The notes under the pieces are model-generated. The model ran no database searches. It worked only from the letters and a program-made list of their open reading frames with translations, and was not told the origin of the DNA. From the NCBI GenBank assembly GCA_003153295.1, contig PLXY01000005.1, forward strand, positions 1-64,000: 64,000 bases of DNA, read 5' to 3'. The stretch comes from Parachlamydiales bacterium (GTDB lineage Bacteria; Chlamydiota; Chlamydiia; Chlamydiales; Rhabdochlamydiaceae). This document shows positions 44,280 through 52,773 of the stretch, piece by piece. Position numbers and translations under genes: made by a program. How positions within the stretch are numbered: the first letter of the stretch is position 1; every line of letters begins with the position of its first letter.

Positions 44280-45761
44280 TCAATCAATCACGAGTTCTGG
44301 ATAGAGCGGAAAATGGTGTAAAAGATCGCCCACGTGCCGCTGAACGGAAGCTAAGACACTCGGTTCAATCTGAATTTTTGCGCGACTGGGACCACCTGTC
44401 TTAGGATCTGTGAGCGGTTGAGTGGCTCTAAAAAGGCTCACGATCCACTTCCCTATCTGTTTCATTTCGTTTTCTTTCATTCCTAATGTCGTAAGAGCTG
44501 CAGGTCCCATACGGATCCCTGAAGTATACCAGGGACCGTTTTTATCAAACGGGATGGCATTGCGGTTCACAGTAAAGTGAGCCTCGCGGAGCGCCGTCTC
44601 TGCTTGCCGGCCTGTCAATCCGAACTTATCAAAGACATTGGCGACTAATAGATGGTTGTCCGTCCCGCCTGTCGTTAAAGGAACGCCTTGATAAAGTAAT
44701 TCTTCGGCAAGCGCTTGGCAGTTTTTCACAATTTGGTGGGCATAGGTCCGAAAAGCCGGTGTATTAGCCTCTTTAAAGGCCACGGCTTTAGCTGCCATGA
44801 CATGCGGAAGAGGTCCGCCTAGAACTAAGGGGCAGCCTTTATCGATTACTTCTTTATATTCATCTTTGCAAAGAATAATGCCCCCTCGAGGACCTCGAAG
44901 CGTCTTATGTGTTGTTGAGGTGACAATATGGGCAAACGGGACAGGATCAAAATTTCCCTGCATGACTTTCCCTGCGACCAGACCCGCAAAGTGGGCCATG
45001 TCGACCATAAAGGTCGCACCGACTGCGTCGGCAATCTCGCGCATCTTGGCAAAATCGATCAGACGAGGATAGGCGGAATAGCCAGCGATGATAATGGTGG
45101 GTTTTTCCCGTTTAGCTTGTGTCAACAAAGCCTTATAGTCCAGATAGCCTGTTTCGGGATCGACATCATACGGAACTGCCCGCATCATTTTAGAAGAGAT
45201 ATTATGCCGATAGCCATGCGTGAGATGGCCTCCGGAATTGAGCGACATCCCCATCACTTTTTGGTTGAGGAGGAGCTCGCGCATTTTTTCATATTCTTCA
45301 GGGGTCAGCTCATCTACACTTTTTTTGCCGAGCCGTTCCACTTCTTTATTTTGAACCCGGTAGACCAAGATCGACCAAAAAGCCACCATATTGGCATCGG
45401 CCCCGGAATGAGGCTGCACATAGGCATGGTCGCAATTAAAAATTTTCTTAAGTTCTTCGACAGCCGCCGATTCCACAAAGTCGACATTTTCGCATCCGGC
45501 ATAGAACCTGTGAAAGGGGTACCCTTCCGAATATTTATCGGTCAGAAGATTTCCCATGGCCAGTTGGACCGGAAGGGAAGAAAAATTTTCAGAAGCGATC
45601 AGCTTTAAATACGACCGCTGGTCCTTCAATTCTTGGATGATGGCCTGTCCAATGCCCGGAAATTCCCCATGGACTGCATCAATGCCCGCTAGATAGGCGA
45701 TAGCCGCTGTCGACTGCTTTGATTCAGGGACTTTGTTAAAATATTTTTTTAAATATGACAT
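44280..45761 (-). CDS. glyA: serine hydroxymethyltransferase
   Basis: 493 residues, PLP-dependent, converting serine and tetrahydrofolate to glycine and methylene-THF. The PLP lysine lies in STTHKTLRGPRGG; HSGADANMVAF and SGGHLTHGYRH are conserved. It is about 75 residues longer than the E. coli enzyme because of an N-terminal and an internal extension (QNKEVERLGKKSVDEL), as I recall for chlamydial GlyA. clpP follows 39 nt downstream. Confidence 0.95.
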   Translation of the reverse strand: MSYLKKYFNKVPESKQSTAAIAYLAGIDAVHGEFPGIGQAIIQELKDQRSYLKLIASENFSSLPVQLAMGNLLTDKYSEGYPFHRFYAGCENVDFVESAAVEELKKIFNCDHAYVQPHSGADANMVAFWSILVYRVQNKEVERLGKKSVDELTPEEYEKMRELLLNQKVMGMSLNSGGHLTHGYRHNISSKMMRAVPYDVDPETGYLDYKALLTQAKREKPTIIIAGYSAYPRLIDFAKMREIADAVGATFMVDMAHFAGLVAGKVMQGNFDPVPFAHIVTSTTHKTLRGPRGGIILCKDEYKEVIDKGCPLVLGGPLPHVMAAKAVAFKEANTPAFRTYAHQIVKNCQALAEELLYQGVPLTTGGTDNHLLVANVFDKFGLTGRQAETALREAHFTVNRNAIPFDKNGPWYTSGIRMGPAALTTLGMKENEMKQIGKWIVSLFRATQPLTDPKTGGPSRAKIQIEPSVLASVQRHVGDLLHHFPLYPELVID

Positions 45762-45861
45762 TTATTTGCATTCTGACAGAAAAGAACATTTTCCGCGACC
45801 TTGCTGAAATGATAACTGGCAAAAATCCCCTTGAGAAGAAAGTAGGATGACCTATAATCTA

Positions 45862-46025
45862 GTACTCTGTCAGTAAAGTTTTGCTCTGTTGGACTGATGT
45901 AAAAGCTCCCGGGGTTGAATGATCGTAAAGCTAGCTGTATTAATTCAAATACAGCGCGCTTTACGATCATTCAACCGCGGGGCTTTGACGCAGCCCAACA
46001 GAGCAAAACTTTATTGACAGAGTAC
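45862..46025. repeat. near-perfect 164-bp inverted repeat (palindromic element)
   Basis: The left arm 45862-45940 and the right arm 45949-46025 are reverse complements with only a handful of mismatches and one 2-nt indel, around the loop TAATTCAA. Both ends read GTACTCTGTCA inward. Long identical blocks include TAAAGTTTTGCTCTGTTGG and TTGAATGATCGTAAAGC. No clear target-site duplication flanks it. It fills most of the gap between glyA and the CT398-like gene, both of which face away from it. No open frame is inside. A MITE-like insertion or a structured RNA are the options. Confidence 0.88.
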
Positions 46026-46053
46026 CAGTAGGTTAAAACCAGGATTATTGCAA

Positions 46054-46824
46054 ATGAAAGAAGCCCTTAAGACGATTTTGGAGATCCAAGAGCTCGATAT
46101 GAAAATGCTCCGTCTCATGCGTGTTAAAAAAGAGCGCATAAAAGAGATCGAACAGATTGAAGCGCTCCGCAAAGAGCTCCATCAACAGCTGACTGAAAAA
46201 GAAACCGAGATCACCGATTTTGGCAAACAAGCGCAGCAGCTCGAGCATAAGATTCAAGAAATCACTGCTAAAATGAAAAAGCTCGAAGCTCAGCAAGGCT
46301 CTGTCAAGAAAGTGGAAGAATTTAATGCAATGACACAAGAGATGACAGCCCTAGAGCGCGAGAAGATCACGACCGAGCAAAAAGTTTCTGATATCGTCGA
46401 CAAACGGGTCGCTGGAGAAGAACTTCTCAATAAAATCAAAGAGAGCCTCCAAACCTCTGAGATCAGCAGCACATCTTTAGAAAATGAGATTAAGGATAGC
46501 GTCAAGTTGATCAATGGCGAGGGCCTCTCTTTAAAAGCTGAACGGGACCGCCTTGCTCGCACAGCTAATCCGGAAGTCCTCCAAATTTACGAGAGACTTC
46601 TTCGAAATAAGAAAGACCGTGTGATCGTCCCTATCGAGAACCGGACATGCAGCGGATGCCATATCGCCTTGACCGCTCAACATGAGAACATCGTCCGCAA
46701 AGGAGAAAATCTCGTCTTTTGTGAACATTGTTCGCGTATTCACTACTGGCAGCCGGAAGAAGTGGCTGTCGAAGGCACAGCAAATCCGACTAAACGACGA
46801 CGACGACGCGTTGCTAGCGCCTAA
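46054..46824 (+). CDS. coiled-coil zinc-ribbon protein (CT398/CdsZ-like)
   Basis: 256 residues from ATG 46054 (AGGA upstream; TTG 46048 is the alternative). A long antiparallel coiled coil covers residues 1 to about 185; a C4 zinc ribbon follows with CSGC and CEHC (about 197-225), then a basic tail KRRRRRVASA. The family (DUF164) includes CT398 of C. trachomatis, reported to contact RpoN and secretion components. It lies just upstream of the RNase P RNA gene. Confidence 0.88.
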   Translation: MKEALKTILEIQELDMKMLRLMRVKKERIKEIEQIEALRKELHQQLTEKETEITDFGKQAQQLEHKIQEITAKMKKLEAQQGSVKKVEEFNAMTQEMTALEREKITTEQKVSDIVDKRVAGEELLNKIKESLQTSEISSTSLENEIKDSVKLINGEGLSLKAERDRLARTANPEVLQIYERLLRNKKDRVIVPIENRTCSGCHIALTAQHENIVRKGENLVFCEHCSRIHYWQPEEVAVEGTANPTKRRRRRVASA

Positions 46825-46832
46825 CTATTTTT

Positions 46833-47173
46833 CGGGAAAGTAAGCAATCGCTGTCTTGCTTGACAAGGCAGAGGAAAGTCTGGACTTCACAGGAGAGGAT
46901 ACCAGCGAAAGGCTGGGGGCCGCAAGGCTACGGAAAGTGTAACAGAAAACATTCCGCTGCCCCATCTGCAAAGGTGAGGCAGACAGGCTGAAAATGCGGG
47001 CTTTAGGAGTCCGCCACACTTGTCGAAAGGCAAGGTGCTATAAACCCTATCCGAAGCAAGAGCGCCAAGTTTGTGCTCCGCAGTTGCTTGGTGCAAGAAC
47101 GCTCGAGAGCTTTGGCGACAAGGCTCCTAGAGGAATGATTGCTCACGACAGAATCCGGCTTATCGCTTTCCCG
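46833..47173 (+). ncRNA. rnpB: RNase P RNA
   Basis: The P1 helix is formed by CGGGAAAG (46833-46840) and CTTTCCCG (47166-47173), continued by TAAGC/GCTTA. The universally conserved GAGGAAAGTCTGGACTTC lies at 46871-46888, and the 3' conserved ACAGAATCCGGCTTA lies near 47148-47162. The length of about 340 nt is right for bacterial type A. A T run (47176-47181) follows the P1 strand. It matures the 5' ends of tRNAs. Its last 14 bases overlap the end of the convergent PAP2 gene. Confidence 0.94.
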
Positions 47174-47663
47174 AATTTTTTCCTTCAAAAGATCTGACGC
47201 ACAAATAAGTTATACTACAGCCTAAGACAGCCCCCGCGACCACATCATGAACCCAGTGCGCTTTTGTCAAGACACGGCTGACGGCCACTGTGATAGCGAT
47301 TACAGTCATCACAGAAATCTGAAAGGACATCGTATCCCATCCATATCTGAGCACGATAAAAGCAGGCCCCAAAAAGGCCGCAGCGGTATCCCCTGACGGA
47401 AAAGAACGGGACGTGCCATTTGGACGCATTTCTGGAATGACGGTTTTTAAAAATTCTAGAAAAATTTGATTGAGGCAAACGGCTACCGTCAAACGAAGAA
47501 GCCCTTCGTAATCTCTCTTGGATAGAGCCATCATACCCGCAGAGAGGGGCAGCGATATTTGGTTGGTCCAACTATACCAGCTGATTGCTTGATGGGTCGA
47601 TCGCTTAAGCTGAGGAAAATCCAGACCTAAAAAACGCAAAGTAGGATCGAGCGCTTGACTCAT
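47160..47663 (-). CDS. PAP2-family membrane phosphatase
   Basis: 167 residues with several membrane segments. The three PAP2 signature parts are visible: KTVIPEMRP (K-x6-RP), SFPSGDTAAAF where PSGH is usual, and SRVLTKAHWVHD (SR-x5-H-x3-D). The central His of the second motif is replaced by Asp, which may alter chemistry. It probably dephosphorylates a lipid phosphate such as undecaprenyl diphosphate or a lipid A precursor. The stop codon lies inside the 3' end of rnpB on the other strand. Confidence 0.85.
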   Translation of the reverse strand: MSQALDPTLRFLGLDFPQLKRSTHQAISWYSWTNQISLPLSAGMMALSKRDYEGLLRLTVAVCLNQIFLEFLKTVIPEMRPNGTSRSFPSGDTAAAFLGPAFIVLRYGWDTMSFQISVMTVIAITVAVSRVLTKAHWVHDVVAGAVLGCSITYLCVRSFEGKNSGKR

Positions 47664-47675
47664 AGAAATATATTA

Positions 47676-48839
47676 TCAAAAATCCAATCTAAAGGCTACG
47701 TTCCATCCTTGAAATGTCTTATCACCTAATTCTGTGACAAAATTACCGATTGCGACATTGTCGACGAAATTGAGAAATTGTTTTTGAGAATAGTAAATAT
47801 GCTGTTCCCATCCAGCTTCTAATCTAAGATGGCATCGATCCCCCTCAAACATATAATCCCAACCCACACCAACCAAAAGATCAAAAATAGGGTGCGACAT
47901 GCGAAAATTATCTCTTACACTTACAAGCGAAGAATCTAGCCCTGCATCTTCAACTGTCGTATTCTTGTCCTTTTCCTTGAGTGTATGAAAACCGTATTCA
48001 ATAGCCCCCGCCAGATTACCCAACAATTCGAACCCCTTCCCTAAAGCCAATCTCATCTCCATACCAGCTTCAGGACCGATCCCCCACCAGCGACTTTTTT
48101 TCTTGACGGAGTAGCTATTGCCTGGGAGAAGCCTTGGCACCTGCACAGCCGAAAGACCCTGATTATCTGTATAATTGACAGAGATATGTTGTTGGAGCCA
48201 TGTTGTCCGAATCCCAAATTGAGGACGTAATGAAACCCATTTACCTACATAAAAAGCACGGCCTAAATCTAAATCTATTTGATTCAGATGAAGATAACCA
48301 TGGCCATGTACTTTTGCAAAACCGGCTCCTGGACTAGGAATAGCTCCAGGCAATGGACTCACGATATCGTTAGGCTGAAGCTGGACAGGCTGAAGCTGCC
48401 CTGAACCCGCATGTAAAACTCGGTTTTGGGAGGTAAAAAAACGAAGCCAAGTGAGCCTATTGTCGATTTTATCACGATTCCAATTATAACCAAGGCCTAG
48501 ACGAGAACCGAAATCCCTTTCAAACTTTAAATTTTTCACTTTGCCGTGCTGTAAAACTTCCAAAAAGTCAGGAAATACAAAGGGATTTTGAGTTTTAATA
48601 GCGATAGGAATGCCTTCTTCATTCATCTGCCATCCAAAGAAATCACCAAAGACAAAAAGATCAATCCCTTTTTTTGGTTGAGGGCTTGCGGAAGGATAGC
48701 TCGTTTGTTTTTGCTCAAGAGACTCCAAGCGTGCATTTAAATCTTCCATGCCCTTTCTCGGCTCTGCTTCAACAGAAGAAAAGCAAAGCAGAGCTGTCGG
48801 AGTGACAGCATTAAGAACTATTTTTTTCAAATTTTGCAT
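47676..48839 (-). CDS. MOMP-like outer membrane porin 1
   Basis: 387 residues from ATG 48839. A signal peptide ends near FSSVEA, a short coiled coil (MEDLNARLESLEQKQ) follows, then beta-barrel strands with repeated aromatic motifs (LFVFGDFFGWQ, LGYNWNRD, LTWLRFFTSQN, LDLGRAFYVGKW, SRWWGIGPEAGMEM) and a terminal Phe (WNVAFRLDF), the BAM signal. The layout fits the Legionella Lpg1974/MOMP-like family abundant in environmental chlamydiae. It is closest to its upstream neighbour (porin 2), nine bases from the longer open frame; the two are probably one operon. Confidence 0.85.
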   Translation of the reverse strand: MQNLKKIVLNAVTPTALLCFSSVEAEPRKGMEDLNARLESLEQKQTSYPSASPQPKKGIDLFVFGDFFGWQMNEEGIPIAIKTQNPFVFPDFLEVLQHGKVKNLKFERDFGSRLGLGYNWNRDKIDNRLTWLRFFTSQNRVLHAGSGQLQPVQLQPNDIVSPLPGAIPSPGAGFAKVHGHGYLHLNQIDLDLGRAFYVGKWVSLRPQFGIRTTWLQQHISVNYTDNQGLSAVQVPRLLPGNSYSVKKKSRWWGIGPEAGMEMRLALGKGFELLGNLAGAIEYGFHTLKEKDKNTTVEDAGLDSSLVSVRDNFRMSHPIFDLLVGVGWDYMFEGDRCHLRLEAGWEQHIYYSQKQFLNFVDNVAIGNFVTELGDKTFQGWNVAFRLDF

Positions 48840-48890
48840 ATATTCCTCTTTAGCTTGATAATCTCTGATTAAATGTGTCAACAGCAGTCC

Positions 48891-50054
48891 TTAAAAATCT
48901 AACCGTGCTGCAATATTCCATCCTTGAAATGTAAGATCTCCATGATGGGTGATGAAAGATCCTATTTCAATATCATCGACAAAATAAAGAGCTTGATGTT
49001 GAGAATAATAGACATGTTGTTCCCAACCCATTTCTAGAGTTAGATGGCATCGATCTTGGGCCAATTTTTTTTCCCATCGCCATCCTAATTGAAGATCGAA
49101 GATGGGTCGTGACACGCGGAAATTATCTCCCACATCGACTAAAGTTCCATTAAGACCTGTATTAGCAACCGTTGTATCGACTTCACGCCTTTTTAAAGCA
49201 TGAAAACCATACTCGATAGCTCCCGCGACATCACAACAAAGGCTAAATCCTTCTCCAAGGCCTAGACTCATATCTAGCCCCCCTTCTGGTCCTATACCCC
49301 ACCAGCGACTCTTCCTCCGAACAGAGTAATCATCTCCTGGCAGTGAGAACAGATTCAAAGCTAAATTTTCTCGGTAACTTACAGAAAGCTTTTGTTGGAT
49401 CCATGTCGTACGTATTCCGAAATGAGGCCTCAGCTTAAACCATCTGCCCACATAGAAGGCCCGGCCAAGATCAAGATCGAGTTGATTGAGATGGCCGTAC
49501 CAATGGGCACTAGCATTTGAAAAAGACGGTGTTGGAGTGAATCCTTGAGGTCCTAAATTATTATTTCCATCTAAAGGATGTAATTGTGAAGGATAGAGCT
49601 GCTCTTCTGTATCTGCATGAAGGGCCCGATGTGAATTCGTAAAAAAACGGAGCCAAGCTAGACTTAGATCCATTTTATCACGAGGCCAGTCATACCCTAT
49701 TCCGATACGGGAACCTACATCCCATTTAAATTCGATATTTTTTACCCTTCCGTGTTGAAGAACTGAAAGAGGCGCAGGAGGAATGTCCGTCGTTAAAGGA
49801 TTTGTTGTCTCGATGGCAATAGGAATGCTACCTTCATGGGCTTGCCAAAACAATACATTCCCAAAAGTAAAAAGATTCACCCCATTCTCTGCTCGAGGGC
49901 TAGCAGATAAAGTAACAGTTCGTTGTGTCTCTAACCTTGAAAGCCGGTCATTAAAATCTTGTAGGTCAGGATCAATCAGGATGGTATCCGCAAAAGAAGA
50001 AAAACTCGTCAGAGTTAAACCAAGTGATAACCATTTGCTCCAAATTTTGTTCAT
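48891..50054 (-). CDS. MOMP-like outer membrane porin 2
   Basis: 387 residues. A signal peptide ends near SFSSFADT; a coiled-coil stretch (LQDFNDRLSRLETQR) and barrel strands like those of porin 1 follow (LFTFGNVLFWQ, LAWLRFFTNSH, LDLGRAFYVGRW, SRWWGIGPEGGLDM), ending WNIAARLDF. The pair 1/2 differs from 3/4 by the coiled coil near the N-terminus. It is upstream of porin 1 on the same strand. Confidence 0.85.
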   Translation of the reverse strand: MNKIWSKWLSLGLTLTSFSSFADTILIDPDLQDFNDRLSRLETQRTVTLSASPRAENGVNLFTFGNVLFWQAHEGSIPIAIETTNPLTTDIPPAPLSVLQHGRVKNIEFKWDVGSRIGIGYDWPRDKMDLSLAWLRFFTNSHRALHADTEEQLYPSQLHPLDGNNNLGPQGFTPTPSFSNASAHWYGHLNQLDLDLGRAFYVGRWFKLRPHFGIRTTWIQQKLSVSYRENLALNLFSLPGDDYSVRRKSRWWGIGPEGGLDMSLGLGEGFSLCCDVAGAIEYGFHALKRREVDTTVANTGLNGTLVDVGDNFRVSRPIFDLQLGWRWEKKLAQDRCHLTLEMGWEQHVYYSQHQALYFVDDIEIGSFITHHGDLTFQGWNIAARLDF

Positions 50055-50123
50055 AATTCCTCCTCAACAGATATTTTGGAGATAGATTATTCAAAATGGA
50101 GTTATTAGTTAAGAGAATTTTAG

Positions 50124-50160
50124 AAAAAACAAGCTCCTCTTTTTTCCAAAAGAGGAGCTT
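50124..50160 (-). terminator. terminator of MOMP-like gene 3
   Basis: AAGCTCCTCTTTT (50131-50143) and AAAAGAGGAGCTT (50148-50160) form a perfect 13-bp stem with loop TTCC. On the minus strand it is followed by GTTTTTTC. It lies 22 bases after the stop of the gene at 50183. Confidence 0.88.
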
Positions 50161-50182
50161 ATTAATGAATTAAAGCACGAAT

Positions 50183-51304
50183 TTAGAAATCAAATCTCAA
50201 ATCAAAAGTCAGACCTTGTAAAGCCAAAGCACCATTGGCTCGTTGATAAGCAATGACATCAGTCACTGCAGCCGCTGGGAAAGCCTCATTGATCAGCATT
50301 TGATTCTGTCTAAACCAATATTGAAGCTCATAACCTACACGAAGCCCAAAGTGGCAACGATTTCGATTAAAAGAGGTATCCCAACTAAGGCCAAACATCC
50401 CTTGCATCATAGGAACCATCAGGTTACGGTTGAGGCCAGAAGGTTTAAAGCCAGAAATAGGTGTAGTAGACCCTGTCACTGTTGAAACTTCATTGTGTTT
50501 AACACGGAAATGCCCGTACATTAGAGCTCCTGCAAAATCTCCAAAGAAGGAGAAGTTGTGAGTATTCACAGTCGCAAATGTCCAAGTCGTATTCAAACCT
50601 CCGCAAGGACCTACGCCCCAAAAATTATTGGTTGAACTTTGTGCACGTAAAACACCACCGAGTTTTGTAAAATGCTCGCCGACTCTTTGTCTGATCCAGG
50701 CACTTTTGAGCCCGATATGAGGACGGAGTGCGAGATTCCGACTTACGTAGAACCAACGACCTAGTTCCCAATCGAGATTTTGATAATGAACTCTCCAGTG
50801 AATTTTACCTTGAGTAAATTCCGTCGCTAGACCGAACTCGTCCCAAGCATTTTGACTTCCTGTTGTCCCGACAGCATTAGAATTGCTGGTTTGGAACCAA
50901 GTATAATAGAGATTTGTATCCCACTGGTCAAAATCCATGTTCGCACCTAGACCAACCCGGAATCCATAATTCCATTTAAACTCTAAAGTGTGGTTAGCAC
51001 CAGCTGTAATGACTGCATCAGTATTTGTATTCTTAAATGCCCAATCAGCAGCATCAACATCGGCATGCCAATATAAAGCATCAGCAAAAATATACCATCC
51101 GTTGCTGCTATCAGGAACAGCTGAATTCAATGTCACGAAATTGGTATTTGATGTGGAATTATTTGTCATCTGTGAATTATTGTTATTATAATTCGTTTGT
51201 GAATTATTATAATTCATTTGAGATGAATTGTTGCTTACAGCAACTTCATCTGCATTTGCATATAGCGACAAAGCAATAAAACTAAACAAAGCTATTTTAT
51301 ACAT
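50183..51304 (-). CDS. MOMP-like outer membrane porin 3
   Basis: 373 residues from ATG 51304, which has AAGGAG upstream. The signal peptide ends SLYANA. An Asn/Ser-rich stretch with repeats of NNSQMNYNNSQTNYN type follows, then the barrel: WYIFADALYWHADVDAADWAF, FRVGLGANMDFDQWDTNLYY (key: DALYWHADV and DQWDTN), LGRWFYVSRNLALRPHIGLK, NFWGVGPCGGL and terminal LTFDLRFDF. It is most like the next gene upstream. It has its own leader and terminator. Confidence 0.86.
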   Translation of the reverse strand: MYKIALFSFIALSLYANADEVAVSNNSSQMNYNNSQTNYNNNNSQMTNNSTSNTNFVTLNSAVPDSSNGWYIFADALYWHADVDAADWAFKNTNTDAVITAGANHTLEFKWNYGFRVGLGANMDFDQWDTNLYYTWFQTSNSNAVGTTGSQNAWDEFGLATEFTQGKIHWRVHYQNLDWELGRWFYVSRNLALRPHIGLKSAWIRQRVGEHFTKLGGVLRAQSSTNNFWGVGPCGGLNTTWTFATVNTHNFSFFGDFAGALMYGHFRVKHNEVSTVTGSTTPISGFKPSGLNRNLMVPMMQGMFGLSWDTSFNRNRCHFGLRVGYELQYWFRQNQMLINEAFPAAAVTDVIAYQRANGALALQGLTFDLRFDF

Positions 51305-51509
51305 AGTTTGTTTTCTCCTTGTTATAAACATTAATTAACATAATTTAAATTAGTATTGCAAGCTAATATTTATTAGTTGTTAATAACAAGCGACTTATGA
51401 CATTATTAAAATATAATAATATTTGATTTATCGTTTTTTTATTATTAAATGAAAAAATTAGATTAAGTGAAAAAGAATTTGGAAATATGAGATAGGCTCT
51501 AGAAACAAC

Positions 51510-51564
51510 TCAGCCCATCCCCTTCACCCCGGTACCCAGTCCGAAGCGAAGAAAGATGGGCTGA
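51510..51564 (-). terminator. long hairpin after MOMP-like gene 4
   Basis: TCAGCCCATC (51510-51519) and GATGGGCTGA (51555-51564) are exact complements; inner CCCTTC/GAAGAAA stretches can extend the stem with G-U pairs. Read on the minus strand it lies 25 bases after the stop and is followed by a weak T-rich run. The rest of the gap up to 51304 is very AT-rich, with no gene. Confidence 0.6.
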
Positions 51565-51588
51565 ATATTAAAACTTCTATATAAAATC

Positions 51589-52773
51589 TTAGAAGTCGAA
51601 TCTTAGATCAAGAGTCACACCTTGCAGCGCTAGATCATCCGCAAAACGGATATATCTTGGCGATGAAGCACCAGGAGCCTCAACGATCAATCTTTGATGC
51701 TGTCTAAACCACCATTGGAACTCATAACCGAGTCTGATGCCAAAGTGCATCTTATCGCAGTCAAAGCATGTATCCCATGCCAATCCAGCAATAGATGTTA
51801 ACACTGGAACAACCAAGTTACGATTCAGATGTGTAGGATTGAATCCGCCAGCTGGCAGACCCGCAGCCGTTGTACCTGCTTCGCTATGGTGATTTTTGAA
51901 ATGGCTAAACATCAGAGCTCCAGCAAAATCTGCGAAGATGCTGAAATGAGGTCTGTTTCTAACTTCACCGCGATGGCCATCTCGTGTATCCGTTGTATCT
52001 CCACAACCGAAATACCAGTTGGAATTCAATCCAGCTGCAGGTCCAACCGACCATGACTTAGTAGTGTCAGTTGATGTATAAGATGCCGCACCTGTTGTAA
52101 GTCCAGCTGTGAGTGACTCTCTTGTTCTCAGCTTGATCCATGAACCTTTCAAACCAGCGTGTGGACGGAGAGAAAGAGACTTGCTGACATAAAACCAGCG
52201 TCCGAGTTCCCAATCTACAACGTTGAAGTTAAGTCTTGCTCTTGCTTCACCTGTTGTAAATGTACCAGCATAGTTGGTATCTAAACTGTTGGCAAAGCTT
52301 GGAAATGCAACAGAAACTGTATTATCATGGTTATGGCTATGATGATTGCGGAACCATGTATAATAGATGTTCGAATCCCATTGGTCGTGATCAAAGTTGA
52401 TTCCGATTCCTGCACGGAAACCGAAATTCCATTTGAATGTAGTTTCTTTGGTTGGCCCAGATGGTATACCAGGGGTTGCGCCAGTATTTACAAATGCCCA
52501 ATCAGAATTGCCTACATCAGCATGCCAATAGAGAGCATCGCCAAAGAAATAGATGCCAGCATCACTGCAAGGACGTGATGATGTCAACACGACAGGACGC
52601 ACGGCTTGTCTTACACAAGGCTCGCATGGTCTTGGTTTCGGTTTTGGTTTGCAGTCAGAATCCATCCGACCTGCAACTAAATTTTCCTCTGTGAATGCAA
52701 CGTTCGTAGAATCTCCGTCTGCAAATGCACAGGCTGTAAGTGCTAGTACACTAAATAATAAAGTCTTGTTCAT
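51589..52773 (-). CDS. MOMP-like outer membrane porin 4
   Basis: 394 residues. AAGGAG six bases before ATG 52773 is a strong ribosome site. The signal peptide MNKTLLFSVLALTACAFA ends AFA-DGD, though LTAC could also act as a lipobox. A Pro/Cys-containing segment (CKPKPKPRPCEPC) precedes the barrel, which matches porin 3 (YFFGDALYWHADV, DQWDSNIYYTWFRN, LGRWFYVSKSLSLRPHAGLK), ending LDLRFDF. The paired cysteines could form disulphide cross-links as in classical MOMP. The first 23 nt overlap the end of xerC. Confidence 0.86.
   Translation of the reverse strand: MNKTLLFSVLALTACAFADGDSTNVAFTEENLVAGRMDSDCKPKPKPRPCEPCVRQAVRPVVLTSSRPCSDAGIYFFGDALYWHADVGNSDWAFVNTGATPGIPSGPTKETTFKWNFGFRAGIGINFDHDQWDSNIYYTWFRNHHSHNHDNTVSVAFPSFANSLDTNYAGTFTTGEARARLNFNVVDWELGRWFYVSKSLSLRPHAGLKGSWIKLRTRESLTAGLTTGAASYTSTDTTKSWSVGPAAGLNSNWYFGCGDTTDTRDGHRGEVRNRPHFSIFADFAGALMFSHFKNHHSEAGTTAAGLPAGGFNPTHLNRNLVVPVLTSIAGLAWDTCFDCDKMHFGIRLGYEFQWWFRQHQRLIVEAPGASSPRYIRFADDLALQGVTLDLRFDF

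Noticed and set aside
44928-45608. 226-codon + strand frame opposite glyA
   Set aside because: glyA is certain; the antisense frame has a His/Phe-rich nonsense composition typical of shadow frames.
45841-46035. Target-site duplication around the 164-bp palindrome
   Set aside because: Flanking bases (AATCTA / CAGTAGG) show no convincing direct repeat.
46994-47197. Short frames on both strands within 46825-47197
   Set aside because: They fall inside the RNase P RNA gene, which explains the sequence conservation.
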